A DNA stretch of 64,000 bases from Spongiibacter thalassae (GCF_012272835.1 NZ_JAAWWK010000004.1:1-64000); one strand, 5' to 3'. Positions 48,354 to 60,729 are shown, counted from the first letter of the stretch. Notes: generated by a model from the letters alone, not told the origin. Numbers and translations are program-made.

Positions 48354-48755
48354 ATGAAAGGAAAATGTCTGTGTGGGAATATTGAAGTCGAAGCGGCTGA
48401 CACCCCCGATCTGGCCCTTTGCCATTGTTCGATGTGTCGGCGCTGGTCTGGTGGGCCAATGTTCGCGGTCCATTGCGGCGCAGACGTAAACTTTCACGGA
48501 AGCACTCCCACTCGGTACAGCTCATCAGACTGGGCTGAACGGGGTTTTTGCCCTAACTGCGGCACCCACTTGTTTTACCACTTGCTTCCGAACAACGACT
48601 ATATTCTACCCGCAGGCCTGTTCCAGGATCAGGGCTTTGAGCTGGCTACAGAGGTTTTCATCGACGAAAAGCCGTCCTACTACGAATTTAGCAACCAGAC
48701 CGAAAAGCTGACCGGGCAACAGGTGTTTGAGCATTTTTCAGCGGAGGGCCAGTAA
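48354..48755 (+). CDS. GFA family (CENP-V-like) zinc protein
   Basis: 133-residue protein with the zinc-binding pattern of the glutathione-dependent formaldehyde-activating family: CLCGNIEVE, CHCSMCRRWSG and FCPNCGTHLFY. Most members have no demonstrated activity with formaldehyde; the true role is unknown. AAGGAGAG ribosome site. A CGGTCGC/GCGACCG hairpin at 48222-48238 lies between it and the phosphorylase gene. Converges on pgi within 12 bp. Confidence 0.9.
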   Translation: MKGKCLCGNIEVEAADTPDLALCHCSMCRRWSGGPMFAVHCGADVNFHGSTPTRYSSSDWAERGFCPNCGTHLFYHLLPNNDYILPAGLFQDQGFELATEVFIDEKPSYYEFSNQTEKLTGQQVFEHFSAEGQ

Positions 48756-48767
48756 CCCCCCGCTCAC

Positions 48768-50417
48768 TCACTTCGATAAACTCTTCACCAGGGCCAGCAG
48801 GCCTTGGGTGGAGCCATCGTGGCAGCCCACCGGCGCCCCTGGGGCCAACTCCGGCAAAATAAGCGATGCCAGCTGCTTACCCAGCTCCACACCCCATTGG
48901 TCGAAGGAATTGATGTTCCAGATATGCCCCTGACAAAATACTTTGTGCTCGTACAGGGCGATAAGACTCCCCAGTACTCCGGGAGTCAGTGAGGCATAGA
49001 CCAGGGTATTACTCGGACGATTGCCGGGAAAGCTTTTATGGGCGAAAAGGCGTTCCTGTTCCGCTCCTTCGATGCCGGCACTTTGCAACTCAGCCCTGAG
49101 CTGCTCATCGGATTTACCGGTCATTAACGCTTCGCTCTGGGCAATGACATTGGCCAACAGAATATTATGGTGCTCGGGGTCGAGGTCGTCCGCACGGGCG
49201 GCCACGAGGAAGTCGCAGGGAATCAATTCCTGACTCTGGTGCAGCAACTGGTAAAAAGCGTGTTGGCCATTGGTGCCCGGCTCGCCCCAGATAATCGGCC
49301 CGGTGGCATAATCGCAAGGGCGACCATCCCGCTGCACCGATTTACCATTGCTTTCCATATCGAGCTGCTGCAAAAAGGCAGGCAGTCGGTCAAGGCGTTG
49401 GCTGTAGGGCAGAATCGCGTAGCTGTTGGCACCGAAGAAATTGCGGTACCAAATACCCAGCAAGGCCATTAGCACCGGCATGTTTTCCTCAAGAGGGGCA
49501 GTGCGAAAATGCTCATCCATGTCGTGGGCACCCTGCAACAGGGCGGTAAAATTATCCATTCCCACCGCCAGGGCAATCGGTAGCCCCACCGCCGACCACA
49601 GTGAGTAGCGCCCACCAACCCAGTCCCAAAAGCCGAATACATTCTGCGGATCAATGCCAAATTCCGCCGCCAACTCAGGCTTGCTGCTCACCGCAACAAA
49701 ATGGCTGGCCACTGCGCTCTGATCCTTTAAGGCCGCCAACAACCAACGCCGGGCTGTTCTGGCATTGGTCAGGGTTTCCTGGGTGGTAAAGGTTTTCGAG
49801 GCGACGACGAACAGCGTTGTCTCGGGGTCGAGGGTCGCTAGAATATCCTTGCTGTGGGCGCCGTCGATATTGGAAATAAAATAGCTGCTCAGCTCTGGCG
49901 ACTGGTAGGCCTGCAGCGCCCGGGTGACCATGACCGGGCCGAGGTCGGAACCGCCAATGCCGATATTCACCACGCTGCGTATTGCCTTGCCGGTGTGACC
50001 GCGCCACTCGCCACTGCGCACGGCGTTGCAGAACACCCCCATGCGCGCCAATACGTCACGCACCTCAGGCATCACATCGTGGCCATTGACCCGCACCGGG
50101 TTTCCGGAAACATTGCGCAAGGCGGTATGCAAGACTGCCCGCTTTTCGGTGCAGTTGATTTCCTCTCCGGCGAACATGGCATCTCTGCCCGCTTCGAGCC
50201 CGGTCCTCCGGGCCAGTTCCAGCAACAACGACAGTCCCCGCTCATCCAACCGGTTTTTCGAGTAGTCGAGGAACAGGCCACAGGCCTGTAAGGAAAAACG
50301 GTCGAAGCGTGTCGCGTCTTCGGCGAACATTGCCGTCATCGTACGTGTTGCCAGTTCCTGCTGATGGGCGGCAAGCTGTTGCCAAACCGTGGAATCAGTG
50401 AGATTCGCCATCGTCAT
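48768..50417 (-). CDS. pgi: Glucose-6-phosphate isomerase
   Basis: Interconverts glucose-6-phosphate and fructose-6-phosphate. The 549-residue protein has [41 protein letters not shown] and the terminal signature [13 protein letters not shown]; all standard. Start ATG 50417 gives the usual 549 residues and has GGA upstream; ATG 50411 is an alternative and the frame reaches 50453. It lies downstream of glk on the same strand after a 168-bp gap with no clear feature. Confidence 0.97.
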   Translation of the reverse strand: MTMANLTDSTVWQQLAAHQQELATRTMTAMFAEDATRFDRFSLQACGLFLDYSKNRLDERGLSLLLELARRTGLEAGRDAMFAGEEINCTEKRAVLHTALRNVSGNPVRVNGHDVMPEVRDVLARMGVFCNAVRSGEWRGHTGKAIRSVVNIGIGGSDLGPVMVTRALQAYQSPELSSYFISNIDGAHSKDILATLDPETTLFVVASKTFTTQETLTNARTARRWLLAALKDQSAVASHFVAVSSKPELAAEFGIDPQNVFGFWDWVGGRYSLWSAVGLPIALAVGMDNFTALLQGAHDMDEHFRTAPLEENMPVLMALLGIWYRNFFGANSYAILPYSQRLDRLPAFLQQLDMESNGKSVQRDGRPCDYATGPIIWGEPGTNGQHAFYQLLHQSQELIPCDFLVAARADDLDPEHHNILLANVIAQSEALMTGKSDEQLRAELQSAGIEGAEQERLFAHKSFPGNRPSNTLVYASLTPGVLGSLIALYEHKVFCQGHIWNINSFDQWGVELGKQLASLILPELAPGAPVGCHDGSTQGLLALVKSLSK

Positions 50418-50585
50418 TATGATGTCCTTGTTTATATTCCGCAGCCCTGTCACGCCGCGTGTCCGTGCTTAAGCCGTTATTCCTCGGCATTTTCATTTTT
50501 CGTGCGTTCCGGCGCTCCATAGCCGCGCCTCGCAAATCCGCACTCGGGTTTTACGTCGCTCAGTGCCCTGCCGATGGATTTTTCG

Positions 50586-51554
50586 CTACGCCATTGAATT
50601 ACGGCTCAGTGCCCGGGCGCAGCCGATCAGCCCCGGTTCCTCAGCCAACACTACCGCAAGGGGTATTTTTTCGCAGTAAGCCTGAAAGCGCCCCTTGGCG
50701 GTAAAGCCGCGATACAGCGCTTTAATGTCGAGTATATCAAGCATCTGCGGCAAAATGCCCCCGGAGAGATAAACGCCGTCCAAGGCGCCGAACGTCAGTG
50801 CCGCATCCCCCGCCACTGCGCCCATTACCGCACTGAAGTCGGCAACGGCGCGCAAACAGTGCGGGTCCCCCGCTCGCGCCCCGGCCGTCACCTCCGCCGC
50901 ACTCAGTTCGCCCTGCACCCCGGCCAATCGGCAATTTGCCCAATACAAATTCGCAAGTCCCATGCCAGACAGCAGTCGCTCTGCGGACACACGGGGAAAG
51001 CGTTGCCACAACTGCTCGAGCAGTTGAGCCTGATGGCCATTGGCAGGCGCAAAGCTCACGTGGCCACCCTCGGAGGGCAGAATGTACCCGTCCGGAGTGA
51101 GTGCTGCCACTCCGAGGCCGGTACCCGCACCGAGCACCGCAAGGGGGTATCTGCGCACGATCGTGGGGCGAACATCGCCAACCCATAGAAATTGATCAGG
51201 GCCGAGCCCGTCAATACTGAGCACCTGCGCACTGAAATCGTTGATAACCTCCACCGGAATCGTCAACTCACGGCTGAGCATCGACGGATTTACCCGCCAG
51301 GTGCTGTTCGGCAGGCGAATATCACTCTGCTCAACCGGCCCTGCCACCGCCAGACAGATTCGGGTAAAGCGCAATAATTGATGCTGAGCCATGTAGGTAC
51401 GCAGCGCGTCGGCAAGGTCTGCAAAGCGGTCGCAGCGGTATTTTTCAAGCCCCTGTAACGGCCCCTGGTCGCCGACAAAATAGGCAAACCGCGCGTGGGT
51501 ACCGCCAATATCCGCGACCAGCTTCGCGCCTGTATTTGCGTCTATAGCGGTCAC
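50586..51554 (-). CDS. glk: Glucokinase
   Basis: ATP-dependent glucose phosphorylation. The 322-residue protein starts with LVADIGGTHARFAYF (phosphate loop), then AVAGPVEQSDIRLPNSTW, VINDFSAQVLSI and GAGTGLGVAAL, matching the Glk (not ROK) family. GTG start at 51554 overlaps the eda stop (GTGA). Last gene of the edd-zwf-pgl-eda-glk chain. Confidence 0.95.
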   Translation of the reverse strand: MTAIDANTGAKLVADIGGTHARFAYFVGDQGPLQGLEKYRCDRFADLADALRTYMAQHQLLRFTRICLAVAGPVEQSDIRLPNSTWRVNPSMLSRELTIPVEVINDFSAQVLSIDGLGPDQFLWVGDVRPTIVRRYPLAVLGAGTGLGVAALTPDGYILPSEGGHVSFAPANGHQAQLLEQLWQRFPRVSAERLLSGMGLANLYWANCRLAGVQGELSAAEVTAGARAGDPHCLRAVADFSAVMGAVAGDAALTFGALDGVYLSGGILPQMLDILDIKALYRGFTAKGRFQAYCEKIPLAVVLAEEPGLIGCARALSRNSMA

Positions 51555-52180
51555 CGTTTACCCAGTTTCGCCGCCTGCTGAGCCAGCGCTGCGACCGCCC
51601 CCCAGTCCTTTTCCCGAATCGCCGTTTTGTCGAGCATCCAACTGCCGCCCACACAGAGCACATTGGGCAGGCCGAGATAGTCCGCTGCGTTATCCAGATT
51701 AACTCCCCCGGTCGGACAAAAGCGCAGCTCGGGCAGGGGCCCGGCCATCGACTTGAGCATGGCTACGCCCCCCGCAGCTTCGGCAGGAAAAAACTTCATA
51801 TACTTGACCCCCCGCTCGCGTAACAACATAGCCTCGCTGGGGGTATTGACACCGGGCAGCAACGGCAGGTTCGCCGCAATGGCCGCGTCCAGCAGGCGCG
51901 GCGTGCACCCGGGGCTGACCAGAAATTCCGCCCCCGCCGCCTGGGCATTAACGACCTCCTCCGGGGTCGTCACCGTTCCGGCGGCGATAATCGCCTCGGG
52001 AAAGGTCTGGTTGATAATGCTGATGGCGGCCAGACCAAACTCCGTGCGCAGGGTGATCTCCAGCACATGCAGTCCGCCATCCAACAGTGCCTCGGCAATG
52101 GGCACGGCGTCGTCGAGATCGTCGATCACAATCACCGGTATAACCGGACTGGCGCTCATCACTCTTTCCATATTCCACAT
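51551..52180 (-). CDS. eda: KDPG/KHG aldolase
   Basis: Splits 2-keto-3-deoxy-6-phosphogluconate to pyruvate and glyceraldehyde-3-phosphate, the final Entner-Doudoroff step. The 209-residue protein has LEITLRTEFG (catalytic Glu), GAGTVTTPE-like AAGTVTTPEEV, FLVSPGCTP and the Schiff-base lysine in YMKFFPAEAAGGVAML. AGGAGT ribosome site before ATG 52180. Overlaps glk by 4 bp. Confidence 0.97.
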   Translation of the reverse strand: MWNMERVMSASPVIPVIVIDDLDDAVPIAEALLDGGLHVLEITLRTEFGLAAISIINQTFPEAIIAAGTVTTPEEVVNAQAAGAEFLVSPGCTPRLLDAAIAANLPLLPGVNTPSEAMLLRERGVKYMKFFPAEAAGGVAMLKSMAGPLPELRFCPTGGVNLDNAADYLGLPNVLCVGGSWMLDKTAIREKDWGAVAALAQQAAKLGKR

Positions 52181-52193
52181 AGGTTACTCCTGC

Positions 52194-52907
52194 TCAGGGC
52201 GCCCAAAATACACTAACGGAGACTCTCTCCTGGTGAAGCAGGGCGCTGACCGGCACTGCCCTGCGGTTGTCGTTGAGCTTGGCCCGTTCGTAAACCTCAC
52301 GCTTGTCGTCACCGGTCAGTAGCAACCAGATTTGACGCGACTGCAGCAGTGCCGACAGCGTCAGGCTCATACGCTCAAGATTGTCGCCGGTTACCTCACT
52401 GGGCTGAGCCATAATCGGGGCGCAGAACGCCCTATTGTCGAGGTCGAGGGCGGTGTCCAGGCCTTCAGCGAAGGGAAACAGGGATGCCGTGTGGCCATCA
52501 CTCCCCATGCCCAGTATGGTCAGATCGTAGGGTAGCTTAAGGTCGAAGTAGGCTTCATTACAGGCAGGTTGGCCAAGCAGCGCCGAGACCGCCGAATTTT
52601 TCATACCGATAAATCGCGCTGTGGCCGCCCTGTTCTTCAACAGGCTACGACGAATAAAGGCCTCGTTACTGGCGGGGTGGTCAGGCGCAACCCAGCGCTC
52701 GTCTACCAGGCCGACATCCACCTTTTCCCAATCAAGAGGCAGCGCCGACAGCGAGCGGTACAGGGGCTCCGGGGTCGAGCCTCCCGACACCAATAAACTC
52801 GCGTGCAAGCCACTGCTCAACGCCTCCCTGAGCAGTACCTCTGCGCTTTGCGACAGGGTCTGGAACATGGCATCACGATCGGCAAAAAACTGCTCGGTTA
52901 TTGTCAT
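52194..52907 (-). CDS. pgl: 6-phosphogluconolactonase
   Basis: Hydrolyses 6-phosphogluconolactone. The 237-residue DevB-type protein has LLVSGGSTPEPLYRSLS, VDVGLVDERWVAPDHPASNE and ILGMGSDGHTASLFPFA, all family signatures. ATG 52907 overlaps the zwf stop (ATGA). Thirteen bp before eda. Confidence 0.95.
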   Translation of the reverse strand: MTITEQFFADRDAMFQTLSQSAEVLLREALSSGLHASLLVSGGSTPEPLYRSLSALPLDWEKVDVGLVDERWVAPDHPASNEAFIRRSLLKNRAATARFIGMKNSAVSALLGQPACNEAYFDLKLPYDLTILGMGSDGHTASLFPFAEGLDTALDLDNRAFCAPIMAQPSEVTGDNLERMSLTLSALLQSRQIWLLLTGDDKREVYERAKLNDNRRAVPVSALLHQERVSVSVFWAP

Positions 52908-54376
52908 TTCAACGCCTCGCCACTGTTAAACCAGGAAAAACCGTCCTCCGCCAGCAGCTCGTCGGATTCATCTGGCCCCCAGGTTCCGGCCCGATACAGA
53001 TGGGGTGGCTGACTGGCCTGCTGCCAGGCTTCGATAATCGGGTCGATCCATGCCCAGGCGTTGGCCACTTCATCGCGGTGGATAAACAAGCTGGAATTCG
53101 CCGCGACCGCGTCGAGGATCAGGCGCTTATAGGCATCACTTTTGACGTGTTTATAGCTTTCGGAAAAATTCAGGTTGAGGCTGGCGGGCTGCAATTGCAT
53201 GTCCAGAGTATTCAAGTCCTTGGACATCATTATCAGCTGTATGGTCTCCTCCGGCTGCAGGCGAATCACCAGGCGGTTCGGCAATAAGGGCCCCGCCGAC
53301 GGCTCGTAGACCCGATGTGACACCCCTTTGAACTGAATCACTATTTCGGCGCTGCGCTGCTTCATGCGCTTGCCGGTACGCAGATAAAACGGCACCCGCG
53401 CCCAACGCCAGTTATCCACATAGGCGCGCAGGGCCACAAAGGTTTCGGTGGAGGAGTTGGGCTCCCCCAGTTCTTCCAGATACCCCGGCACCAGCTTGCC
53501 ATTGTGGTTGCCCGCCACATACTGCCCCCGAACGGTATGCTTGAACACCTCATCCCCCACCATGGGGCGCAAGGCTTCGAGTACTTTTACCTTTTCCGCG
53601 CGAATGCTGCTCGCCTTCATTTTGTGGGGAGACTCCATCGCCACCAGACACAACAGTTGCAGCAGGTGATTCTGCACCATATCCCGCAGCGCACCGGCCT
53701 CGTTATAAAACCCGGCGCGGCCTTCAAGGCCCACGGTTTCAGATATACTGATCTGCACGTGATCGATGGATTTAGCGTCCCACAACTGCTCGAAAATCAC
53801 ATTGGTAAAGCGCAGCGCCATCAGGTTCTGCACCGTCTCCTTACCCAGATAATGGTCGATGCGATAGATCGCCGTTTCATCGAAGTAACGCGCGATTTCA
53901 TCGTTGATGGCATTCGCGGAGGCCGCGTTATAGCCAAGGGGTTTTTCCACCACCAGACGGCTGTTGGCTGAAACGAGTCCATATTCAGACAGGTGCTGAC
54001 AGCACACGCCAAAGATCGCCGGAGGAATGGCAAGATAAAACACCCTCACCCGATCAGCTGCGGTATTCAGCAAATCTGCCAGGGTCTGCCAGCGCGCATC
54101 GGCGGTTTTGATATCCAGTGCGCACGGAGTAAGGTAGCTACTGAACTCGCTGGCCTGAGCCTGATCGTACTCCCCCTCCAACAAATGTTCGCGCAGCGCA
54201 GCATCTGCCTCGGCAATGTATTCGCTGGCCGTCAGCGCGCCGCGATAGCAGGGCACCACCCGCGAACCCTCAGGCAGTTTTGCCTCACCAAAGGCACGGT
54301 AGAGCGCGGGCACGATCTTGCGAAAGGCCAGGTCGCCGGAACCGCCGAAAATCACGATATCAAAGGGTTCTGCCAT
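52904..54376 (-). CDS. zwf: Glucose-6-phosphate 1-dehydrogenase
   Basis: Oxidises glucose-6-phosphate to the lactone with NADP. The 490-residue protein has the coenzyme loop FGGSGDLAFRKIVPALY near its start, the active-site RIDHYLGKETVQNLMALRF (residues about 178-196) and the RTGKRMKQR segment. Start ATG 54376 has a textbook GGAGGAAACCT before it; the frame extends nine codons more. Thirty-three bp downstream of edd. Confidence 0.97.
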   Translation of the reverse strand: MAEPFDIVIFGGSGDLAFRKIVPALYRAFGEAKLPEGSRVVPCYRGALTASEYIAEADAALREHLLEGEYDQAQASEFSSYLTPCALDIKTADARWQTLADLLNTAADRVRVFYLAIPPAIFGVCCQHLSEYGLVSANSRLVVEKPLGYNAASANAINDEIARYFDETAIYRIDHYLGKETVQNLMALRFTNVIFEQLWDAKSIDHVQISISETVGLEGRAGFYNEAGALRDMVQNHLLQLLCLVAMESPHKMKASSIRAEKVKVLEALRPMVGDEVFKHTVRGQYVAGNHNGKLVPGYLEELGEPNSSTETFVALRAYVDNWRWARVPFYLRTGKRMKQRSAEIVIQFKGVSHRVYEPSAGPLLPNRLVIRLQPEETIQLIMMSKDLNTLDMQLQPASLNLNFSESYKHVKSDAYKRLILDAVAANSSLFIHRDEVANAWAWIDPIIEAWQQASQPPHLYRAGTWGPDESDELLAEDGFSWFNSGEALK

Positions 54377-54409
54377 AGGTTTCCTCCCGGTTGTAGCTGA
54401 CATGGGCCG

Positions 54410-56248
54410 CTACTGCGTAGCCAGGGGGAAGACCGTTGCCCCCTCCTCCGCGCTGGTGACCAACTGCCGAAAACCGCTAAACAGCTCTCGCCCCATACCT
54501 TGCTGACCGGAGCCGGAGAATACCGCCGCCGCTCGGTTCAAGGCCTCGACGTTGAGGGTCCGCAATACCCCCTTGTCAGCATCCAGCTCCAGCATGTCGC
54601 CGTCCTGTATACACGCCATCGGACCACCATCAAGCGCTTCCGGGCTGAGGTGGATCGCAGCGGGCACCTTACCCGAGGCCCCGGACATTCGGCCATCGGT
54701 GACCAGCGCAACGTGAAAGCCCCGGTCCTGCAACACCCCCAGTACCGGGGTCAACTTGTGCAGCTCGGGCATGCCGTTAGCCTTTGGCCCCTGAAAGCGC
54801 ACCACCGCAATAAAGTCCCGCTCCAGCTCACCGGCATCAAAGCGCTGTTTGATTTCATCCTGATGCTCAAACACCACCGCCGGCGCGCACACCCTGCGGT
54901 ATTCCGGTTTGACCGCCGAGGTTTTAATCACCGCCCGACCAAGGTTGCCACGCAATAGTTTCAGACCACCCTCGCGGCTGAACGGCGCAGCGCAGGTGCT
55001 GATAATGTCGCCGTCCAGGCTCGACTCCACGCCAGCGCGCCAGCGTGCTCGCCCCTGTTCGAGATGGGGTTCCTCACAGAATCGACGCATCCCACCCTCG
55101 CCGAGAATCGTCTGCACCTCGTTGTGCAGCAGGCCGTTGTCCAGCAGTTCGCGAATCAACAAGGCCATGCCCCCGGCCGCCTGAAAATGGTTTACGTCGG
55201 CACTACCATTGGGGTAAATCCGGCACAGCAGGGGCACAACATCGGACAAATCCGCCATGTCCTGCCAGTCGATAACGATGCCCGCCGCTCTGGCAATGGC
55301 GATCAGGTGGATGGTGTGATTGGTTGAGCCCCCCGTGGCCAGTAAACCGATAATACCGTTGACGATGGCTTTTTCGTCGATAATTTCCCCCAGAGGCTGG
55401 TAGCCGGGAGACAGGGTTGATATTCGGTCAAGCTGCTCTACCGCTGCCACGGTAAGCGCCTCCCGCAGTGGCGTGCCGGGGTTGATAAATGAACTGCCGG
55501 GCAGCTGCAGCCCCATTATTTCGACCAGCATCTGGTTGCTGTTCGCCGTGCCGTAAAAGGTGCAGGTGCCCGGGCTGTGGTAGGACTGGCTTTCCGCCTC
55601 CAGCAGGGCATCGCGCCCGACCTTGCCCTCGGCGTAGAGTTGCCGCACACGCACCTTTTCCGCGTTCGACAGGCCGCTGAGCATCGGCCCGGCAGGCACA
55701 AACACACAGGGCAAATGACCAAAGGACAAGGCTCCGATCAACAGGCCCGGCACAATTTTGTCACACACCCCCAGACAGAGCATGCCGTCAAACATATCGT
55801 GGGACATAGCGACCGCAGTGGCCATTGCGATGGTATCGCGACTGAACAACGACAGCTCCATCCCCTCGCGCCCCTGGGTCACTCCGTCACACATCGCCGG
55901 CACCCCTCCGGCAAACTGAGCCACCGCTCCGATCTCGCGCGCCGCGCGCTTGATAATTGCAGGGTAGTCTTGCAGGGGCTGATGGGCGGACAGCATGTCG
56001 TTATAGGACGACACAATGGCGAAGTTGGCCGCGCGATCCACCGCCAGCATCGACTTGTCGTGGGCATCTGAGGCGGCAAAACCATGGGCGAGATTGCCGC
56101 AGGACAAATGCTGACGAGACACACCCGGCTGGCGAGCACGGCGAATTTTATCGAGGTAGGCGGCGCGACTGCTGCGACTGCGATCGGCAATACGTTCGGT
56201 GACCTCGATAACCCTGGGGTGCATGGGCTTGGGTGTCGTGGGGAGCAT
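54410..56248 (-). CDS. edd: 6-phosphogluconate dehydratase
   Basis: Fe-S dehydratase making KDPG, the defining Entner-Doudoroff enzyme. The 612-residue IlvD/Edd protein has the cluster-binding cysteines in [34 protein letters not shown] and [16 protein letters not shown], and [15 protein letters not shown] near the end. GGAGG ribosome site before ATG 56248. First gene of the ED operon. Confidence 0.97.
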   Translation of the reverse strand: MLPTTPKPMHPRVIEVTERIADRSRSSRAAYLDKIRRARQPGVSRQHLSCGNLAHGFAASDAHDKSMLAVDRAANFAIVSSYNDMLSAHQPLQDYPAIIKRAAREIGAVAQFAGGVPAMCDGVTQGREGMELSLFSRDTIAMATAVAMSHDMFDGMLCLGVCDKIVPGLLIGALSFGHLPCVFVPAGPMLSGLSNAEKVRVRQLYAEGKVGRDALLEAESQSYHSPGTCTFYGTANSNQMLVEIMGLQLPGSSFINPGTPLREALTVAAVEQLDRISTLSPGYQPLGEIIDEKAIVNGIIGLLATGGSTNHTIHLIAIARAAGIVIDWQDMADLSDVVPLLCRIYPNGSADVNHFQAAGGMALLIRELLDNGLLHNEVQTILGEGGMRRFCEEPHLEQGRARWRAGVESSLDGDIISTCAAPFSREGGLKLLRGNLGRAVIKTSAVKPEYRRVCAPAVVFEHQDEIKQRFDAGELERDFIAVVRFQGPKANGMPELHKLTPVLGVLQDRGFHVALVTDGRMSGASGKVPAAIHLSPEALDGGPMACIQDGDMLELDADKGVLRTLNVEALNRAAAVFSGSGQQGMGRELFSGFRQLVTSAEEGATVFPLATQ

Positions 56249-56374
56249 AATGCTTTGGCCTCCTGGCGCAGCTCACTGGCTGCCGCGCTCGCAGTTGATG
56301 GTCAGACGATCAAATTCGCAGTAGGTAGCGACAGCGCCATTGTTTCTTGCTCTGGTGGCTATTGCTCCGCGGCG

Positions 56375-56857
56375 CTAGTTCTTGCCCCTCCAGTCACTAT
56401 AGCGGCCGTGCACACCACGGGAAAAAGTGGTGGAATACTCTTCCAGCAGATCAACCCCACATAGAATTGCCACCACCAGCAGGGACAGTTTTATCGCCAC
56501 AGTCCCGCCAACCACCGGAATACAGCAGCCAATGGCCGCCAGCACCCAGATGGTCGCCGCCGAGGTCACCCCCACTACTACACCGTCTTTTGCAAGCATT
56601 ACGCCAGCTCCCAGAAAGCCGACGCCGGTAACCACCTGACCAATAATGCGCGAGGGGTCTGCCGCCGCGTTGCTGACCTCCATGGAAATGACGATAAACA
56701 CATAGGTGCCGAGCACGATCAGCGACGAGGTACGAATGCCCACGGGCTTGCCCCGCAGCTGGCGCTCAAGGCCGATGATTGCGCCGCACAGCACCGCCGA
56801 ACCAATAGCGTGCCAGTCAAAGGGGGCAATAGATGAAAGGGTCTCCGGGATTTTCAC
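56375..56857 (-). CDS. MgtC/SapB-family membrane protein
   Basis: 160-residue inner-membrane protein with about four to five hydrophobic helices, GAIIGLERQLRGKPVGIRTSSLIVLGTY and VTGVGFLGAGVML, diagnostic of the MgtC/SapB core. It lacks the C-terminal ACT-like domain of Salmonella MgtC, as in many short homologues. Function unknown in such organisms. GTG start at 56857. Located between the ED operon (same strand, 126-bp gap) and rep (divergent). Confidence 0.88.
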   Translation of the reverse strand: MKIPETLSSIAPFDWHAIGSAVLCGAIIGLERQLRGKPVGIRTSSLIVLGTYVFIVISMEVSNAAADPSRIIGQVVTGVGFLGAGVMLAKDGVVVGVTSAATIWVLAAIGCCIPVVGGTVAIKLSLLVVAILCGVDLLEEYSTTFSRGVHGRYSDWRGKN

Positions 56858-57014
56858 TGTTTGACTACCTGTGTGATCGCTTCCCCTTTAGACTAGCTCA
56901 AGCGCCGAAAAATTCGGCACACTTTATTTGTCTATTTGCGGGTCAAGTTCTGTTTAGCCGCTGCGACTGGTACAATTTGCCGCCCCGAAATCCCCATCAC
57001 CCCGCAGGCCCCTT

Positions 57015-59021
<2,007 letters not shown>

Positions 59022-59036
59022 CGCGCCCTTCAGGCC

Positions 59037-59933
59037 TTACAGATCACCCGCCGCCGAAAACTCGTCATAGGCCATCAATGTGACCCCTTGCTGAATAAAG
59101 CCGTGCTGTTTGGCGTAGTTCAGCGCCTTGTTCAGGTTGACCACACCGTTGCGCAAGGGATTGATCGACACCCCCGCCGTTAACACACTGGTCACCGCCA
59201 GCGCTCGCCCTGCGCCGTCGAGCACCGGGCCTCCGCTGTCACCGGGTACCGCAGGTGTATCTGTCACCACGTCATAGGACCAGCGCTCCGGAGAGACACT
59301 GACCACTTCACCTGTCATGGTTTCCAGGTTGCGGTTGCCGCCATGGTTGGAGGAACGACCGTACAAATGTATTACCGTACCCGTGGGTACGACATTGGTC
59401 GCCAGTGATCGCGGCCCGCCGAAGGCACGCACCGCCGGATGAATATTGGCGATATCCGCCACGTTTAACTGAACCAGAGCAAAGTCATTCAGCCGGCAGG
59501 TCTCGCCACCCGGCTCTTCGCCAACCTCTTGCATCGCCCGCCAACTGGTGTACACCAGCACTCCCGGCTTGCTCGCATTTTCGATGGTAATTTGGCTGAA
59601 TCCTATAGGCAGATTATTGGTTTCGCAGGGATCGATATTCTGGTTGGTATCGGGGCTGAAACAGTGAGCAGCCACGCCCAGATACACGGTTGTATCATTA
59701 AGTTTGTAGAGAAAATTACTGGTACAACCGGAGCCGTCGGCACTCACCCGCACACCGGGGCGAATCTGGCTGTTAACGGGGTCGCCAAAGTCGTTGGACG
59801 CCCCACCGGGTGAGCCGCCATCGGCCGGGGTCACTGGCGTGTCGCTGTGTGAAGACTTGGTTGTGCTGGAGTTGCTGGAACCACCACAGGCGACCAGGCA
59901 CAGTGCCAGACTCACTAATAGAAGGGACTTCAT
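59037..59933 (-). CDS. Lipoprotein trypsin-like (S1-type) serine protease
   Basis: 298-residue secreted lipoprotein. The signal peptide ends in a lipobox LVAC (Cys16), then a Ser/Gly-rich linker. The chymotrypsin-like catalytic triad is visible: GVAAHCFSP (His), LNDFALVQLN (Asp) and VPGDSGGPVLDGAG (Ser). Cysteines in GSGCTSNFLY, AHCF and GETCRLND may pair. Anchoring to a membrane through lipid is unusual for an S1 protease in this group. Convergent with rep, 15 bp apart. Substrate unknown. Confidence 0.85.
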   Translation of the reverse strand: MKSLLLVSLALCLVACGGSSNSSTTKSSHSDTPVTPADGGSPGGASNDFGDPVNSQIRPGVRVSADGSGCTSNFLYKLNDTTVYLGVAAHCFSPDTNQNIDPCETNNLPIGFSQITIENASKPGVLVYTSWRAMQEVGEEPGGETCRLNDFALVQLNVADIANIHPAVRAFGGPRSLATNVVPTGTVIHLYGRSSNHGGNRNLETMTGEVVSVSPERWSYDVVTDTPAVPGDSGGPVLDGAGRALAVTSVLTAGVSINPLRNGVVNLNKALNYAKQHGFIQQGVTLMAYDEFSAAGDL

Positions 59934-60080
59934 TGAACCGATACCCGCTGCAAATTGCCAATTAATGTAACGTACTCACTATGGCATATCTACGTAGCAA
60001 TTGTACGTAAGGATCTTTTTGTGCCGCAGTGGCCGCACCGGGGAATGGGTTACAGGGGGCGACGAAGAGAGGGAGCAGAA

Positions 60081-60108
60081 ACAAAAATGCCGCGACAAGC
60101 GCGGCATT
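60081..60108 (-). terminator. Terminator of the cytochrome c5 gene
   Basis: On the minus strand AATGCCGCG / CGCGGCATT (60086-60094, 60100-60108) with loop CTTGT, followed by TTTTTGT. The stem also faces the convergent side (region 59934-60080 has nothing else). Confidence 0.85.
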
Positions 60109-60126
60109 CGACAGCGTTACAGCGTG

Positions 60127-60555
60127 TTACTTGCTGTTTTCAACCATGTAGTCCACAGCTGCGTTGACTTCTTCGTCGGAGCAGCTCATGCACAGGCCCT
60201 TGGCGGGCATCATGCCGATATTGCTGAAACCGTTGATTGCGTTGGCATAGACCTGATCCATGCCTTTCTTGGTGCGCTCGGCCCAGTCAGCCTTATCGCC
60301 CAGTTTCGGTGCGCCGCCGGCGCCTACGCCGTGACAGCCCTGACAGCTGCTTTCATACACTTGCTTGCCGGATTTTGGTTCACCACCTGCTGCCGCCATT
60401 GCTGACCCACAGCTGTTGTCACCCTGCAAACACACCTGGCCTTCGGCACTGATACGCGACTCGACCTCAGCACGCTGCTTGTCAGTCAGTGCCCAGGCAG
60501 ACATACCTGCCATCAGCGCCACTACCACAATCAGCTTTTTAACCATTTGATTCAT
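60127..60555 (-). CDS. Cytochrome c5-family protein
   Basis: 142-residue periplasmic monohaem cytochrome c. A signal peptide (VKKLIVVVALMAGMSAWA) precedes an extra domain with two cysteines (QVCLQGDNSCGSA), then the haem site CQGCH in VYESSCQGCHGVGAGGAPKL, axial Met in NIGMMPAKGLC, and CMSCSDEEV (further Cys pair typical of c5). Role in respiratory electron transfer is likely but partner is unknown. ATG 60555 chosen; GTG 60558 is also possible. Confidence 0.9.
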   Translation of the reverse strand: MNQMVKKLIVVVALMAGMSAWALTDKQRAEVESRISAEGQVCLQGDNSCGSAMAAAGGEPKSGKQVYESSCQGCHGVGAGGAPKLGDKADWAERTKKGMDQVYANAINGFSNIGMMPAKGLCMSCSDEEVNAAVDYMVENSK

Positions 60556-60611
60556 CACTGTTTTTCGCCCTCTCGAAAATAGCGGCCGCTCAGCCTAAAA
60601 TTCTGGCGCGC

Positions 60612-60617
60612 ATTATA
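60612..60617 (-). promoter_or_regulatory. Promoter -10 of the cytochrome c5 gene
   Basis: Minus strand TATAAT followed by GCGCGCCAG; a weak -35 TGGAGT lies at 17 bp. About 55 bp before the start codon. Confidence 0.5.
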
Positions 60618-60681
60618 ACGGGAAGCCCCCCATTACTCCACTGCCTTAGGCCCTGAGGCATTTTTGCCATTTTTTACCGCG

Positions 60682-60707
60682 AAAAAAAGGCCGCGCTGAG
60701 CGCGGCC
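60682..60707 (-). terminator. Terminator of the DUF4785-like gene
   Basis: Minus strand GGCCGCG / CGCGGCC (60689-60695, 60701-60707), five-nt loop CTCAG, then TTTTTTT. Classical Rho-independent form. Confidence 0.88.
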
Positions 60708-60729
60708 CTGTGTGGAGAGGAATCAACCC

